Origin: Apostichopus japonicus
Taxonomy: Eukaryota > Echinodermata > Holothuroidea > Aspidochirotida > Stichopodidae
Direction of reading: 5' to 3'
Length of the DNA stretch: 64,000 nucleotides
Assembly: GCF_037975245.1 (NCBI RefSeq)
Contig: NC_092562.1
Coordinates: 25,884,554-25,948,553, forward strand
Position numbers and translations under genes: made by a program. This document shows positions 1-10,763 of the stretch, one piece after another (position 1 is the stretch's first letter; each line of letters opens with the position of its first letter). Under the pieces are notes generated by a model that did no database searches, was not told the origin of the DNA, and saw only the letters and a program-made list of their open reading frames with translations.

Positions 1-1210
1 CAAAATTAAAACATTTTTTTATTACAATTTTTTGTTGCATATCTTGTATCATTTTCTAATATAAAAGGAGTAAGCTTTAACCAAAAATGCCTTCATCTCT
101 ACACCCTGTACTGTGCACACATATCTGCAAATATTACATGTACAGTATGTATATATGTATGTACTGTATGTATGTATGATGATAAATAACGATAATCACA
201 GATTGTACTCACATCCCAAGCTGGACCTCTCTTTTGATTTTTCTTCTGCTCATTCCTCTTCTGACGACCTTGCTTGGTGGATGCTGTTCGTCCTTCCTTT
301 CTGACAAATGACATCTTTCAAAATGTCACTGGTAGACAACATTTAACGACATCTAGCTCTATAAAAAATGAAAATGGGAAAACTGTGTATAGGAGGGATT
401 ATGGTGAAATGCATGCAGATGTTTAGATGTTTTATCCTAATCCCTCCTCCCCCACACCCTCCCCTCCATATTATAAATTAGAACCTAGTAAAACGCATCG
501 GTAAGTGTCATAGTTTTCAACCGAACCACATTTTCATCAAACAAGAACAATAACCGTTGGAAAGTGTGTAAACATCAACATACAATTGAAAGTGAGAGCA
601 AGGAACGTATTGACAGTCGTGTACTGGCGGCGTCTATAAATGATATCGTACCAGTTTCACGAAACTAACAACGCTACACCGTCAGATACACGAACCCACT
701 TTCACTACAGTACCACAGTAGCAACTTCTCACGTAAAAAGAACAATTTTTCTGTGCTCCAGATATCACTATCTATGAGAAAGCTGAAAATTAAATAATAT
801 ATCAAGTGCTTCTAAAACACCCTACCAGCTTTAATCCAGTGATACAAAATTCGCGCTTTGACATCATCTTTGAATTGCAGACTGTACAGTAAAGTTATAC
901 CTGCCATCAAGTGTTTTAAGTTCTAAACCTATTTTCGCCATTTTTGACCAATTGTGTCATATATTATGTTTGTAATTGGACGTCCAGGGTTCGCTCCTTT
1001 TCAGACCTTCCAAGAAAAAGTAACAAATTACTGTATGTTAACAGATACTTTTATATATCCTTCGTCGATGAAGCTAAAACATTAATATTGCACACCAATG
1101 TGGCACACAAATGACGATGGCATCACAGAATGTTTGTTACTACATTTCATTTACATTGAAACATTCTCAGTTAACACATATCTGTCCACTTTATTTCAAT
1201 CATCACTGTC
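1..1210. other. Non-coding stretch with TGTA-type microsatellite; nothing else firm
   Basis: A short (TGTA)n-like run lies at about 141-177. Apart from the possible minus-strand exon at 213-314, no exon, RNA gene or element with clear ends was recognised. If that exon is real, 315-700 would hold its upstream region. Confidence 0.4.
213..314 (-). CDS. Possible first coding exon of an unidentified minus-strand gene
   Basis: Read on the minus strand from 314, an ATG opens 34 codons of a strongly basic, Lys/Arg/Gln-rich peptide (starts MSFVRKEGRTASTK, ends KRGPAWD). It runs exactly into a consensus donor GTGAGT (plus-strand complement at 207-212), which would leave phase 0. Any further exons would lie left of the window. 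The composition resembles small basic nuclear or nucleolar proteins, but I recognise no family. It could be chance: only one exon is visible and no homology is claimed. Confidence 0.35.
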
Positions 1211-1218
1211 GTTTTATC

Positions 1219-1573
1219 CAAGGGCGTAGGAACCGGGGGGCTGTGAAAAATATGGGAGCGGAAGTATCATTCCGCCCCCCCCCCCCCGCTCCGCAAGTCA
1301 GAAAACCCCTTTTTCATTTCCAAATGAGAAAAAAAATCTCATTTGGAGCACCAAATTGCATCTAAGGCCAGGTGAAAATGCAAAATTATTTACAAAATGG
1401 AGTGTGGTGTTGAAGTGTGCAATATTGCACCAAATTGCATCTGAGGCCACCTGGACATGCAAAAAATTTCCAAAGGGGGAGGGGACACCCCCTCCCCGTA
1501 GAACCCTCCCCCAGGCCGGCCATCAGTCTTCAGCCCCCCCCCCCCCACTCAAAAGTAACTTCCTACGTCACTG
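1219..1573. mobile_element. hAT-like MITE with 8-bp target site duplication
   Basis: The 355-bp element starts CAAGGGCGTAGGAA and ends TTCCTACGTCACTG, imperfect terminal inverted repeats. It is bounded by the direct repeat GTTTTATC at 1211-1218 and 1574-1581. An 8-bp duplication is the signature of hAT-superfamily insertion. It has no transposase, so it is non-autonomous. Inside, a segment around AAATTGCATCT (about 1350 and 1430) occurs twice, and C-tracts lie near both ends. Confidence 0.75.
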
Positions 1574-1581
1574 GTTTTATC

Positions 1582-2641
1582 ACTAAATATTTTACCTAAG
1601 TTCAACCTGGTGAGGTTTGTGAGTATCCTTAGAACCTGTAAAAATTGAAATGAAACGAACAAGGAAGACCTGTCTGGCAAATATCGAAAGCAACCTGGAA
1701 AAGAGCAAATAGTTTTACGACTTGAGTAGAAGGGGATTTGAAACTATACTCACTGAGAATTAAAAACAACTGTTAAAGGTTTTTAACTGAGTGGCCAACA
1801 TTTGTTTTGTTTTCTAGCATTTAAAGCAATCTTTCTCAACCTGGAGTCCGCAGACCCCTCGGCAGTAAGTATTGAGTCAAATTTATCCGAATGGGTCTGC
1901 AGAGAAAAAAAAACGAACGTGTCCGTCAACCGCGAGGACAGCTTGAACAGTCTGCTGTCAAGGCAGTGAGAGCGAGTCTGAGAATGCCATATCGAGCAAA
2001 GAAACCCAATATTGTTCTGAACTTCGCCCCAACCATGACGGTGGTTGGGCTGAGATCATTGATGATCCGGGCATATTCGATATGTATGGGTCTCTGCCTG
2101 GTAATTAAGCAGTCTTTGTATGAAGTTCAACATTCCTCGTACCATCAAGCTATGCTTCGTTATGCTTCAATCCCTATATTAGGATCCTGTTGATATATTT
2201 CGTTGCAAATTATTTCTGTTGGAATTGTACCGAACATTGAAACTTTAAAGAACACTTTAGCTCAATCTAGAGTAGAGGTGTGATTTGAAAATGTGTGGGT
2301 CATTGGTCTTACCCGAGAATTTCCAGTGCCATTATTTTTCAGTACACCTTGTCGATTTCCTCAAATGGTGTTTTAGTACAAGCTTCATATGAATTCCCTA
2401 CAAATTCATATCTACAGTAGATCTGCTTACATGTGCATTTTGAAGTAGAATTTTGTTTATTAAACATGTTTTACTAGTTACAATTATCCCTTCTATTGTT
2501 GTCACCTGTTGAATGATGTACTATTGTAAATAAAATAACGTTTTAATGTTTGGGTGAAATATTATGCCGCCACAAGACATGTAGTATTTGTATGTATGTA
2601 TGTATGTGTGTATGTATGTATGTATTGTATGTATGTATTTT
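1582..2641. other. Non-coding; possible hAT end and TGTA microsatellite
   Basis: Around 1825-1925, TTCTCAACCTGGAGTCCGC resembles the ends of some hAT transposons that start with TTCTCAACCTGG, but no partner end was found. A (TGTA)n tract at about 2590-2640 abuts the SINE-like copy. No supported exon. Confidence 0.35.
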
Positions 2642-2866
2642 AGATCCTCCTGCAAGCAGGAACTCGCGAAGAAGCCTCGTTGGTTTGTCAAAGCCGCAAG
2701 CTGACCGAAGTCAGTCTCCTATAGATTCATATTTAACGTCCATGATTATGAATTGTCAATTGTCAACAACTCTGTAACTGGACGACATACATTAATCTTG
2801 GGAGTGACTCGAACTGGGGACCTTATGATTGAAAGGCACCGGCGTTAACCACTGAGCTAACACTCC
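2642..2866 (-). mobile_element. tRNA-derived SINE, copy A
   Basis: Read on the minus strand it opens GGAGTGTTAGCTCAGTGG, a tRNA-like 5' end with a good polymerase III A box. A B-box-like AGTTCGAGTCA follows, then a non-tRNA body. The same sequence recurs at 7639-8085, which establishes it as an interspersed family and not a tRNA gene. It sits immediately upstream of the transporter exon fragment. Confidence 0.75.
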
Positions 2867-2885
2867 TATTTACATTGTTTTATAG

Positions 2886-3033
2886 ATGGCCGTGCAGATC
2901 TACGCTCCCTCACTTGCACTCTCCATAGTCAGTGGGCTGAGTGTTAATGTCGATCATCGTGGTGGGAGGAACGTGTGTTATCTATGTTACCATCGGTGGG
3001 ATTAAGGCTGTGGTTTGGAACGACGTTTTCCAG
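2886..3033 (+). pseudogene. SLC5A8/A6-like sodium-coupled transporter, internal exon with frameshift
   Basis: The family moves monocarboxylates or vitamins with sodium across the plasma membrane. An acceptor (TTTTATAG) precedes an exon reading YAPSLALSIVSGLS in one frame and, after position 2946, SIIVVGGTCVIYVTIGG then KAVVWNDVFQ in another. A consensus donor (GTAGGT) follows. Together these match the TM4-5 region ending in the family motif KAV-W-DVFQ. A net two-base loss between GTT (2943-2945) and ATG (2947) breaks the frame where relatives carry one extra codon. Upstream exons and the following middle exons are absent, so a relic is most likely; a local assembly error is the alternative. 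Confidence 0.7.
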
Positions 3034-4187
3034 GTAGGTAAAACACTTTATTGTACAAGATCGTACATATACTTATCTGTTCTTTTCAGATCTCCCACAA
3101 ATGAACCAATTTCTTCAATATCAAATTAAAGGGAGGTGCTCATTTCCATTTTTTCTCTTGAGGGCCAGAGAGATGTGCAAGTGTCGTTCACGGAGTCGAC
3201 GAAAAATATATATAGAAGACGAGGATAGGTAGAACCAAAACTTGTATTAACCAACGGGAAAATCACTCAATATGTACCATCTGTTTTTTCTGATATTGTG
3301 TGTAAATATTATTTACATAATGCAGGTGGCTTTTTATTATTTATAAATTGATATTCCGTTGTTTTAGTATCCTGATGGAATATTATAGCTGGATGGTATC
3401 CACAATATCAGTTCTATGGATAACACCCATGGCACATTTTCTTTATTATTGGAAATGAAAACATATCTAACTCTAATAAAATTTGTGGGCTGAATTGTAG
3501 GGGGATATTACAATCGCTCCCTTATCAGAGAAGTCAATCATCAACAAAAACAACAACAAATTTTCATTAGTTTAGGCCTAGGTCTTATCTACAAAAAACT
3601 ACTAGGGAGGATTGGAGGGCGTCAATCCCAATTGAAAAGTGGGCGGGCGGCCATAAATGACTGAACATGGATCAAACTGCTGGGAGTGTACGCGTAGCGC
3701 ACAACACGAGCGACATGGCGCAAAGCTTTTATCGCGTGTATATACCAGCAAGATAGTAATATATTCTTGATCTGGAAAAATACTCTTCAAAGACAAAACT
3801 TTAACGCAAGGCAATAAAGATAACAAGCACAAGCATATCACCAAAGCACATTAGATGCAAATACCCAAAATTTGATGATTAACAAGTAATCATTTACGAT
3901 ACATAGCCCAGTGGCGTAGCCAGCATTCTTTTGTTAAGGGGGCAAGATTTTTCTTAAGGGGGGCAACCATGGTTGATGGTAGAAAGAAATATAGTGTATT
4001 AATGGGCACCTCGGCTGCACAAATACACATCCAATGGTTCAGTGGAACATGACACACTATCACTTAATTTACCTCTATTGCAGAGACAATCGTCGTGTTT
4101 TCTTGGATACAATGAATAAATTAGGCACTCTAGTTCACTACATGCCCAGATTTCCACAAAAACAAGTTTCACTATAGGCCTATTTAG
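3034..4187. other. Gap between transporter fragments, no exon recognised
   Basis: About 1.15 kb where an intact SLC5A gene would need several more exons (roughly TM5 to TM12). I see none. CAGTGGCGTAGCCAG at about 3911 resembles the terminus of a MITE family, but no matching end could be assigned. A TAGGCCTA-type motif occurs near 3573. Confidence 0.4.
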
Positions 4188-4717
4188 GTATGGTCTCAAA
4201 GACGGGCCACCTCATTAGCTGCCTTCTTAGGAATGTTAAGCGCCACTATCGTTGGTATTTGGCTAAAAATAGGTAACACTTACTACCCTCGTGCACCAAC
4301 TTCCCGACCCCCTTTATTTACTGATCGGTGTAACGGTACAACGATGGTGATGAAGACGACGTTGACATCGGTAAATGATGCTTATGATGTTTCTCTATTT
4401 GTAGATGGCGACCTCAATTTGAAGATATCCCACCGTCAGTGTATCATATTTCATATGTCTATTACTCATTGGTCGCTTGTGTCGTGACTTGGTTGGTGGC
4501 TCTTCTAGTCACTGTGTTTACTCAGAGTTTTCAAGATTTCTATGGCAAAGTCTCCTGGCTCGACGAGGAAAGAAAAACTAACCAGGATTTGTTCCTCCAT
4601 GTCGACGATCTCTTCATGCGCAAAAGAAAGTCGGAAGGAGAGGATCAAGACGAAAACGAAAATGAAGACCACACAGAAAATTATGCCGAACTACAAACCA
4701 CTGAGCCTAACATGTAG
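4188..4717 (+). pseudogene. SLC5A8/A6-like transporter, C-terminal exons with a second frame break
   Basis: After the acceptor ATTTAG (ends 4187), one frame reads VWSQRRATSLAAFLGMLSA, then IVGIWLKIGNTYYPRAP and PLFTDRCNGTT up to a GTAAAT at 4371. This is the penultimate membrane segment and its glycosylated loop (N-G-T sequon). From about 4406 a different frame reads VYHISYVYYSLVACVV, the last membrane helix of the family, then an acidic and lysine-rich tail ending at TAG 4715-4717. Only 34 bases separate the candidate donor from a candidate acceptor (TTTGTAG, ends 4404), too short for a normal intron, and the phases disagree. With the break at 2946 this marks a decayed or misassembled copy. 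The C-terminal tail itself is open. Confidence 0.65.
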
Positions 4718-7638
4718 TGTATTGTGACACGGTGGATTTAATTTATATTAAATTTTATCTGGTTATCTTTTTAAGCCAAACGAGAAACCTGGTATAGTTT
4801 AATATGGAATACAACGTGACTTTATCATGTCGCAGTAGTTAGTTATTCGCGTATGTTATGCATGGTTGCTAAGATTATAGTTGCTTACAGAATTGGGTTA
4901 TATAATATAGCCTACTGTAGTGTAGTGTAGTATTCTATTCGATTTGCATTTAAGATATCTGTAATCCATTTTAATTGAAATTAATTATTCAGAGATATCT
5001 GTAATTAGCTAAAGATTATTTGAGACTATCTTTAATTATATAATAAATCCATACTTCCTGTTAAGATAATAAGATAAAGTGGAGTTGTTAAGATACGATG
5101 TCGTTGAAACTGATTAATAATAATAGTAATAATAATAATAAAATTGATAACGACACTGAAGGAATGTGTTCGTACCGCGCACACCGCAAGCGCCATGGCG
5201 CCTAGCCATAATCGGGTGGGTCCAGGGCCCACCTTAGGGCCGCTGATGGGTCCAGTGGCGAAGCCCCCGGCGGGACCCAGTTGCCGACTTACGTGTACGT
5301 GGTACATGTTTAGTTTTATAGCCATAATATCACGTTTCATGAAAAATGAATGGACGAGGGGTTTGCTTAACAATTTCAGTACTATGGGGTGTCAGGGACG
5401 GTGGAGAGGAGGGGGTGCCCACTTCCTGTTTAAACGTACCGAAGTATTGCTTATTTATGCATTTATGCAGGTTCGGTGAAGTTAAATATTGCTTGGGGTA
5501 TAAATTCCCACCAAAAATATTAATTTCCTTCTTTCCCAAATTAGTGAAGGGAATTAAGGGGGTTTCGGTTATATGTTTCCATCTGTGATAACTGAAATCC
5601 CTAGTGGATTAAATGTAGAAGGGGACACCGAACTAATGGTGTACATGTTTAAAGTGTAGTTAAGATCAATATTCCCATAATATTTCTGATTTTAAGGCAC
5701 AGTTTCCAGCCAGTGGCGCAATCACATCCTACGATCGAGGGGCAAGGGGATGACGTAGAGAGTGGTGATAAATTTTCAAGTCTGTATAGTTTTCCATAGT
5801 AGCTTAAAATAACAGTACACTTTATCTCGAGACTACAAGGGGAATATGTAGTGGAAGGCGAATTTTCAGTGGAGGTACATTGGGAAGGGTAGGGGAGGGG
5901 TGTGGTGAGTTGAAAATGACCTCAAATTAAAGTCATTGCTTCACTAGATCTTGACAATGTACAAAACATGGCTAAGGTCGTATTTCATTCTGCCCCCTAT
6001 GAACCCGAACGGGGTGGAAAGGAAAGCATATGGATACATAGCCTTTTTAAGTTAGGGGAAATATTGTAGAAATTCCACAGATACTTGGCATAGAAAACGA
6101 AACCTGTATGCTGCTTGGAAAATCAATTGAACAGTCATGCCGATTAACCAGAACTGTTACGATGACATCACCACTCAAGAATTAAAATGAAACAATTTTT
6201 ACTCTAAAGAAATTCATTTTAAGTCAGCAATTTTATACAAGAACTTTTCAATAGGTTAAAAAAATATTTCAGGCTCGTGGTTAGGAGCTGGTTTGAAAAG
6301 GGAAGGGTTCCATGGAAACTATCACATTGTCATTGCATTCTTATAACGGCACAGTGAATATTATCCTCGATCGCCCAGAACCCTCCAACTACGAACGTGG
6401 TCCAATGAGTTAATTCAGCTAAACCAGCTAAATGACGGAAATATATGTCATGACCATGAAATAATAAGCTGTTAAAACGACCAATCGATTCCTGGCTGTA
6501 TACGTAAGAGAAACATTTTTATATTAGTTTCTATTGGGTGGAAACCCGAGATAATTGAGTTGACTTCCATGTGGGTGTAAGCACACCCTCACCTGGCGTC
6601 TTCTGTTCACTAAAAAAGAACATACTTGCAGTGGCGTAGTAAGAATTAATTCTAAATCTCAGGGGAGGTGAGAGGAATCTTGGAACATAACCACATTGAC
6701 TTTAAGGTGAAGTGTGTGCCCCCACTTTCTCCCGGCAATGCTAAAGGATCAGTATAGTAAAGTGGTCATAATTTGACCATTCGAGGAAATTCTTACTTTT
6801 TGTGGATAAAGAAAGAGCGCCACAACTTTGATTTTTATCCTATGGATAACGGTTTCGCTAATTCGGCAACTTTACAACTGTAGTTTGAGAAGTCAGGATT
6901 TCTGTTCCCTTGCTGTCGTACCACAATAAATAAACTGCAGTGACTATACGCACTAAATTATTCGTCCAAGGTTGCAAGATCATAAATTGGATAGATGTTT
7001 TCAACTGACATACCATATACCCACCATCTGAAATATAGCTGATTGCTACGACGATCGTGGTTGCTACATGGTTGCTATGGTAATCGTGGTGGTCGATCGT
7101 GTTCAATCGACGATTGCTACGACGATCGTGGTACTTATATAATTTTATCCATCATGACAGTTTAGATTTTGAGCTTGAATAGGTTAAAATTTAACAAAGT
7201 ACTTTCAAACTCACTTGCAGGCTCTCTTTGCAGAATCTTACCCGTTTCACCAAACAAATTCTAAAATATCCCAATTTACCTTCAAAACTCCTGATTTTTA
7301 CACCACTTATACCAGTAATTTCACCCCTCTTCAACATCCAACGGCTTGCACTTATAACTGCAAAGATACCAAGAAAGTCAAGTTAGTATAACTTGTTGGG
7401 TGTCAAAAGCCGATGAAATGTTATTAAAATAACCAGCAGTGTTGGCCTCCGTGTATGTATATATTCTCCGTGAATCGTTGTCCAACAGCAGAATTCGTTA
7501 ACTAATTACACGTTAATCGTTACCTTCAAATATGCAATGAATCATTATCAAGACTATGTAACAATACAAAAGAAATAATAAAGCAATTGCACTGAGTTGT
7601 AACAGGGAACTGGGCTCAGTGACCTCCAATATTTATAT
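4718..7638. other. Intergenic, repeat fragments only
   Basis: No supported exon. Fragments resembling MITE termini (CAGTGGCG) occur at about 5250, 5712 and 6632 without assignable partners. Around 7045-7130 the sequence GATTGCTACGACGATCGTGGT recurs as a short local duplication. Confidence 0.4.
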
Positions 7639-8085
7639 TAGATCCTCCTGCAAGCAGGAACTCGCGAAGAAGCCTCATTGGCTTATCAAAGCCGCAAGCT
7701 GACCGAAGTCAGTCTCTTACATTCATATTTAACGTCCATGATTATGAATTGTTAATTGTCAACAACTCTGTAACTGGACGACATGCATTAATCTGGGAGT
7801 GACTCGAACCGGGACCTTATTTTAAACTGTGTATTTAAATTTCTTTCATGTGGAATACTCAAACGTGCATGTTTTTTATTTTTCATATTCATTTATATTG
7901 TATTTAATTCTGCATTTTTACTACATATTTTGTGTCATATTTTTATATTTCTTTTTTGCTGTTACATAGCGTTTTAGAGCACTTTTGTGGATTTTACGCT
8001 TTACAAAATAAATTATTATTATTATTATGATTATGATTGAAAGGCACCGGCGTTAACCACCGAGCTAACACTGAGCTAACACTCC
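7639..8085 (-). mobile_element. tRNA-derived SINE, copy B, split by an insertion
   Basis: Same family and orientation as 2642-2866. The body runs 7639-7820, is interrupted at the base run ACCTTAT, and resumes at about 8033 with GATTGAAAGGCACCGGCG. At the tRNA-like end a 12-base segment (GAGCTAACACT) is duplicated in tandem, absent from copy A. Confidence 0.75.
7821..8032 (+). mobile_element. Short insert with (TTA)n tail nested in SINE copy B
   Basis: About 210 bp of AT-rich sequence ends in a segment around GCTTTACAAAATAAATTATT, then (TTA)n. It splits the older SINE, with TTAT present at both junctions as a probable short target duplication. The trinucleotide tail is typical of short retroelements. 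The class is not assigned. Confidence 0.6.
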
Positions 8086-9300
8086 ACTGAGTGTTAATAT
8101 AACAAAGAGATCATCCACGTTGTTGAAAACGTAAATTTAGCTACTTGCCCTATTTTCCTTATAGTTGCACATTTTCGTCTAATTTTCATCATCATTGGTA
8201 TAACTTTGTTGGATTCTCTTTTCAAAGTCTCTTTTCAGACATGTTAACCTTATATGTAAGCAATCATGATTTCTGCATAATCGGCATCCGAAACCTTTTG
8301 CTCATGTCTTCTGCTTGGTTGAACAGGGACGTCTTATTAACACATCTCTGCGTTGATCTATGTAGCTATATATGGGCCTACAACTCTTTAACTTAACACT
8401 TGTTCATGGGCACAAACAGAATCAGAGAAATATTTCATTGTTTTATTTTTTTCTATCATCACTTTGCATAGACCTATACTGTCTAACGAGCTGGTGTAGC
8501 GCGTCGCCGGATTGTGGCAAATTTTGCGCAAAAATGCCACCATTAAATCGAAACCGATTGTTACAGTTGACTAAACATAATAACAATCAGTAAAGAGAAA
8601 GAAGCCGCTATTGGAAACAATTAGTGTAAGCATAAATAATTAAATTGTCCTTTTTTATTGTCATGTGTGCAATATATAAGAATAGCGCCTGTACCATCCA
8701 TAGGCCTATTCGCAAAGTGAGTCACATAACAATTTTTAAAATACACCGTATTTCGCTGAACTTGGAGTGCGTGAGTATATTCAAAATTCATCTATACAGT
8801 AAACTAAATCACTTATCTTCAAGGGGCAAAATAGTAAGGCTTAAACTGAGCTTTACCCTTAGGGTTTTTACAGTTAACATTGTAGAGGATTGTTATGACC
8901 TACAGGGTTGTACTTTTAACTATAACAATAGATTTACAACGGCTGTTAATAAACAAGTGAATCAAGCTAGACGTGCCGTTTTACAGTCTATTGAATAAAT
9001 TCTGTAACCTACAGCTATACCATTGGATTTACATAGTTTAGCTGTTTGATCAACTGGTTTCTCCTTGTTCTAATTCTATGGGTACAGTGAAATGTGGGGC
9101 TTTGATCATTTTAGTCAAGTTGAAGCTTTTCATATAAAATTCTGTATTTAAGCAACTATTACTAATATCGTTGGTTGCTTTTTCAGTTTGTTTTGTAAAA
9201 CGACATTATGGCAGGCTCTTCGTTCGACAACTTGTCCACGAAAGATAACCAAAATATTTTGGCTTCGTCTAGTGATCAGAATCTCTCGAGTCTGCATAAC
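8086..9300. other. Intergenic; one doubtful coding fragment near the right end
   Basis: After an acceptor-like TTTTTCAG (about 9186), an ATG at 9208 opens MAGSSFDNLSTKDNQNIL, which runs directly into the TA microsatellite at 9311 and becomes a meaningless Ile-Tyr run. It may be a truncated 5' coding piece or chance. No other exon is supported. Confidence 0.25.
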
Positions 9301-9308
9301 CAATATAA

Positions 9309-9310
<2 letters not shown>

Positions 9311-9381
<71 letters not shown>
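9311..9381. repeat. (TA)n microsatellite
   Basis: About 70 bp of pure TA. It is followed by two copies of an ATGTGTCACCAAAAA motif and a second TA run at about 9418-9447, so the microsatellite and the neighbouring element are interleaved. Confidence 0.95.
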
Positions 9382-9389
<8 letters not shown>

Positions 9390-9470
9390 CACCAAAAAAA
9401 AATGTGTCACCAAAAACATATATATATATATATATAGATATATATAAATAAAAACTATGTCACCAAAAAA

Positions 9471-9706
9471 AAAATATGTCACCAAAAACAGAACTAGTAT
9501 TGTTCGATACAGGTGACAAACGCCTACAGTGGAATTACGACCTTCCTTACCGGTTTAGAACCTCTGGACATACAATCAGCGTCCATGGCCTAGTTGGTTA
9601 GGGTGTCCGCGTACAAAGCGGGAGGCCCGGGTTCGAATCCCTGTGGAGGCTGGAAATTTTTTCACTGTTCTTGATTTTCCGACTCATTACGATTTTCATT
9701 TACATA
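9471..9706 (+). mobile_element. tRNA-containing interspersed element, copy 1
   Basis: From ATGTCACCAAAAACAG through a tRNA-like core (A box TGGCCTAGTTGG, B box GGTTCGAATCCC, anticodon-like loop between CCGC and GCGG) to GATTTTCATTTACA and a TA tract. A reverse-oriented relative lies at 15781-15996. The tRNA-like part is in the middle, with about 100 bp before it, unlike a classical SINE where it is the 5' end. The shared flanks argue against a functional tRNA gene. Confidence 0.75.
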
Positions 9707-9728
9707 TATATATATATACATATATATC

Positions 9729-10693
9729 TAGGCGACCATAAACCCTTCCGAACTGTGTCAAGTTTACTATTAGCTTAAATTTGTGTTTCTTATTTACCGT
9801 TTCCATGGAGAACAAAATACCGTGTAACAGGCAAGCCTTGCATATTTTAAGTTTAATTAAGATGCTTGTTCGTTGCAACAAGCACCTCTATTTGAAACAA
9901 CCTCTATTTTGGAATATAAATTTTCATCACCTTTCAAATGTTTTCATTAACAGATTAATAGAATTCAGGCTAAACAATATTTCGTCCTTGACCGCATTTT
10001 CAAATCTCTTTTTGAGACAACAGGCAAATACTTGGAAAGGGTGTAGCAGAGGCTCACTCCACCCACTTACTTTCTTAAGGATGTTCCTCTTAATTGTAAT
10101 CCCTTTTGATTTATTCAGAAATCGATTTGGTTTCCAATTCGCTCTCTTATGTCATACAGCATGTTATTTGTGTATGTAACAGACGTCCAGTCTATTGTCA
10201 GTTGGCATTCCATTCAATAGAAATTTATCGATAAGTGACAATGGTATCTCTTTATTGTCAAACCCTTTCCAAAGTAAATCAGCTATTTCATACCGTGTAC
10301 AGTATATAGCAGGACCTGTCTAGATTCTTGGATTACCCAACCGTATCACGATTCTATTGTTAATATCTTATCATCTGGCACCCACGTTTTTTTTTCTCTA
10401 GCAAGCTAGTCTTTTCAACCGCGTGGGGAGTTAATATTTGCACCCTTGGTTGATATGATTTCACACTAGTCCGTTCTTAGGAAGCGGAGTACACACATCT
10501 TCCGCCGTTTGGGGTCTATTCTTAATGTCGTCAATGGCATTGTACAGTAGCGTAGGCCTATTATGAGTTCTTGTCTTGGTATATTTACAATAAAAAATCA
10601 TCGTATACAAACACACGGGGTTTTCCGTACGCGAGGAAAACGCGGGTGTGCGGTGCTTTTTTTTTACCTCCGCAGTAAACGGCGGGGATTAGA
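9729..10693. promoter_or_regulatory. Upstream region of the giant EGF/Ly6/mucin gene
   Basis: No coding exon is recognised. Close to the start codon, TATATTTAC and CAATAAAAAATC near 10577-10600 are TATA-like. A pyrimidine tract followed by CCGCAG at about 10660-10673 looks like a splice acceptor, so the start codon may sit in a second exon behind a 5' untranslated one. Promoter position is therefore uncertain. Confidence 0.3.
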
Positions 10694-10763
10694 ATGGATA
10701 GGACTATATTTTTAACATTCGTCGTCTCGTTACTTGCTTCGGTTGTTACAGTTTATGCTCAAG
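10694..10763 (+). CDS. Exon 1: signal peptide
   Basis: ATG opens [18 protein letters not shown], followed by TVYAQ: a short polar/basic start, a long hydrophobic core and a VYA-Q cleavage-like end, a textbook signal peptide. The exon ends after 23 codons plus one base at a consensus donor GTAAGT. Phase 1 matches the first EGF acceptor at 24927. No other signal-peptide exon or competing start was seen upstream of the EGF exons. Confidence 0.7.

Noticed and set aside
5242-6640. MITE copies starting CAGTGGCG at about 5250, 5712 and 6632
   Set aside because: Only one end visible for each; no partner end or target duplication could be matched.
9188-9485. Ile-Tyr repeat proteins across the TA runs (also 12238-12592)
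   Set aside because: Microsatellite translations.
9590-9660. Functional tRNA gene
   Set aside because: It has A and B boxes and an anticodon-like loop, but the acceptor stem is imperfect and the sequence on both sides is repeated at 15781-15996, so it is part of a mobile element.
8645-10179. Open frames at 8645-8998 and 9781-10179 as genes or retroelement pieces
   Set aside because: No recognisable domain, start context or splice sites; the composition is that of AT-rich non-coding DNA.
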